This document shows positions 63,750-64,000 of a stretch of DNA of 64,000 nucleotides, one piece after another. The notes under the pieces were generated by a model. That model was not told where the DNA came from. It saw nothing but the letters and a program-made list of their open reading frames with translations, and did not search any database. The stretch lies in the NCBI GenBank assembly GCA_030407085.1, contig CM059587.1, positions 72,777,001-72,841,000 on the forward strand. Direction: 5' to 3'. This DNA is from Trichopria drosophilae. Its lineage: Eukaryota; Arthropoda; Insecta; Hymenoptera; Diapriidae. Within the stretch, counting starts at the first letter, position 1. Every line of letters starts with the position of its first letter. The position numbers and the translations under genes are program-made.

Positions 63750-64000
63750 CTTTTTCCTACGTGATTCACACATTCTTCTTTGGAAATTTCATGATCTGCA
63801 CCATATACATTCAGGCTAGTCAGATGGTTGAAAGTTTTACAATCTCCATCTGAGAGCATTTTAGTGTATCGAAATCCATATTCGATAGACCGCTTCCAGA
63901 GATTCTCAGCAACCGATACTTCCATTGCTCCAGCTGATCCATTATGGTTCTTGTTGCAACATTCAGCATGACCTTCAGACCAGACAGCAAATTCAGGTGA
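63750..64000 (-). CDS. Mutator-like transposase, upstream exon, cut by window edge
   Basis: Open throughout on the minus strand from 64000 to the donor AAAAG|GTGAGT at 63749. It contains NHNGSAGAMEVSVAENLW, KRSIEYGFRYTKMLSDGDC and ISKEECVNHVGKR. These are the 'G.AG.ME...A..LW.RS...' segment, a catalytic-type Asp region (SDGDCKTFN, usually GDGDSK.Y), and the highly diagnostic KEECINHVGKR. The N-terminus lies beyond the window. The three exons together look intact, so the gene could be functional or recently domesticated. Confidence 0.82.

Overview
The window is AT-rich, intron-bearing eukaryotic DNA in which almost every recognisable piece is a mobile element or its debris. R1-clade non-LTR retrotransposons, a Crypton-type tyrosine recombinase, a Mutator-like transposase, a CACTA-like transposase, long palindromic MITEs and tRNA-derived SINE sequence point to an arthropod, most likely an insect. 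Hymenoptera is a guess from family resemblance, not something the sequence proves. I see no convincing single-copy host gene and no structural RNA gene.

Region 1 (1-2.25 kb) is a satellite array of about thirteen 158-172 bp units. Region 2 (2.27-19.5 kb) is a nested stack. An R1-clade retrotransposon (A, plus strand) is split by a 4.9 kb TTAA-flanked transposon with roughly 0.9 kb terminal inverted repeats (3624-8535). It is split again by a second R1-clade retrotransposon (B, minus strand, 11573-18996). B itself carries two copies of a 550-560 bp insertion (13471-14021 and 15535-16095). Each junction has a readable target-site duplication, so the order of events can be inferred. Region 3 (20.6-23.8 kb) is a third R1-clade copy (C), internally deleted, whose 5' two thirds match A and whose 3' third resembles B.

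Region 4 (24-43 kb) is AT-rich. It holds palindromic foldback elements, short tandem repeats, a broken CACTA-like transposase (37.6-39.7 kb) and fragments of other transposon genes. Region 5 (42.7-45.2 kb) holds exons of an unclassified family. One exon is split by a deleted LTR retrotransposon with a 4-bp AGGT duplication. Region 6 (49-53.1 kb) is a Crypton-like element interrupted by a TG...CA insertion of 1.7 kb, next to an internally deleted copy of the same element. Region 7 (54.3-64 kb) contains a minus-strand LTR with a primer-binding site and a SINE inserted in its U3, an 802-bp palindromic element, a CR1/Jockey-like remnant, a CACTA-like C-terminal fragment, a 277-bp MITE and three exons of a Mutator-like transposase running off the right edge.

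The genes do not form a pathway; the window is a record of successive insertions. The best preserved coding units are B ORF1 (754 codons, open), the Crypton catalytic exon and the Mutator-like exons. The most unusual item is the TTAA transposon, which has no recognisable transposase but an apparently spliced small reading frame.
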